Source: Halocatena marina (lineage in GTDB: Archaea; Halobacteriota; Halobacteria; Halobacteriales; Haloarculaceae). Taken from it: a stretch of 64,000 nt of DNA. The translations under genes were made by a program, and so were the position numbers. How positions within the stretch are numbered: position 1 is the first letter of the stretch; each line of letters begins with the position of its first letter. Under the pieces are notes generated by a model. That model did no database searches. It was not told the origin of the DNA and saw nothing but the letters and a program-made list of their open reading frames with translations. The DNA lies in contig NZ_JALLPK010000001.1 of the NCBI RefSeq assembly GCF_023276375.1, forward strand, positions 310,001-374,000, written 5' to 3'. Of the stretch, positions 63,888 through 64,000 are shown in pieces.

Positions 63888-63962
63888 CCAAGGGAGCTTG
63901 GGCCCGGTGCAAGCACTCGATTTGTAATCGAGAATACGTGGGTTCAAATCCCACCCTTGGCT
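63888..63962 (+). tRNA. tRNA-Thr (anticodon TGT)
   Basis: A 75-nt cloverleaf. The acceptor stem is GCCAAGG/CCTTGGC. The D stem is GCTT/AAGC. The anticodon stem CTCGA/TCGAG holds loop TTTGTAA with anticodon TGT. The T arm is GTGGG-TTCAAAT-CCCAC. The discriminator is T and CCA is not encoded. It has no intron. It reads ACA/ACG codons. Only 15 nt separate it from the GNAT stop, so its promoter overlaps that gene. Confidence 0.95.
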
Positions 63963-64000
63963 TGACTCTTCCAACACGAAGTTCGTACCTGTTGGTGTCT

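Overview
The window comes from a halophilic archaeon (class Halobacteria). Most predicted proteins are strongly acidic (rich in Asp and Glu). Archaeal hallmark genes are present: eIF2-gamma, Rpo7, Spt4, Cbf5, archaeal GTP cyclohydrolase III, GTP-dependent dephospho-CoA kinase and 2-oxoacid:ferredoxin oxidoreductase. Several starts lie about 25-30 nt behind TATA-like boxes, as expected for leaderless haloarchaeal transcripts. By eye the G+C content is moderate for the class. I do not assign a genus.

Layout. 0-4.6 kb: a class I methyltransferase, then the conserved run adk, EMC3/TMCO1-like membrane protein, cmk, cbf5, and tRNA-Pro(GGG). 4.6-10 kb: AI-2E-type permease, cytochrome P450, ilvD, a family 2 glycosyltransferase. 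10-16.3 kb: a terminal oxidase locus (coxB, a fused coxA-coxC, a small subunit IV-like protein) facing a three-gene membrane-protein run that may assist it. 16.3-26 kb: alpha/beta hydrolase, Idi-like Nudix protein, an Lrp regulator divergent from carA, an HD protein, carB, two small proteins, thiolase. 26-32.4 kb: an AAA+ ATPase coupled to a PhnP-like metallohydrolase, an FAD oxidoreductase, an orphan ABC ATPase, a DUF5787-like protein and a PH-type membrane protein. 32.5-35.5 kb: the eif2g, PIN, rpo7, spt4, dephospho-CoA kinase operon. 35.5-42 kb: accessory-looking DNA with a Ser/Glu-repeat membrane protein, an O-methyltransferase, a decayed acyl-CoA ligase next to an intact acyl-CoA dehydrogenase, and an Eis-like acetyltransferase. 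42-47 kb: korAB, a second Lrp regulator, a SRPBCC protein coupled to an EamA permease. 47-56.5 kb: a surface-polysaccharide cluster (two alkaline-phosphatase-superfamily proteins, epimerase, polyprenyl-phosphate sugar transferase, GT4, UppP-like phosphatase, O-antigen ligase/polymerase-like protein). 56.5-64 kb: housekeeping and regulatory genes (UspA, MscS, Bat-type HTH, arfA, CBS protein, pgk, GNAT) ending in tRNA-Thr(TGT).

The most notable observation is regulatory. carA and carB lie about 4 kb apart on opposite strands. Each has a pair of related 17-bp partly palindromic elements upstream, with centres 52 bp (carA) and 51 bp (carB) apart. The near-start elements match at 15 of 17 positions. 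The far carA element is a perfect inverted repeat in the intergenic region shared with a divergent Lrp/AsnC gene, so that Lrp protein is the obvious candidate regulator. A second Lrp gene has a different perfect palindrome just upstream of its own TATA-like box.

Other points: a bacterial-style Wzy-like polysaccharide gene set without a visible flippase; sulfatase-fold proteins with Thr where sulfatases need Cys or Ser; an Idi-like protein with Ala in place of the catalytic Cys; and short hexanucleotide expansions coding Ser-Glu or His-Asp repeats at several protein ends.
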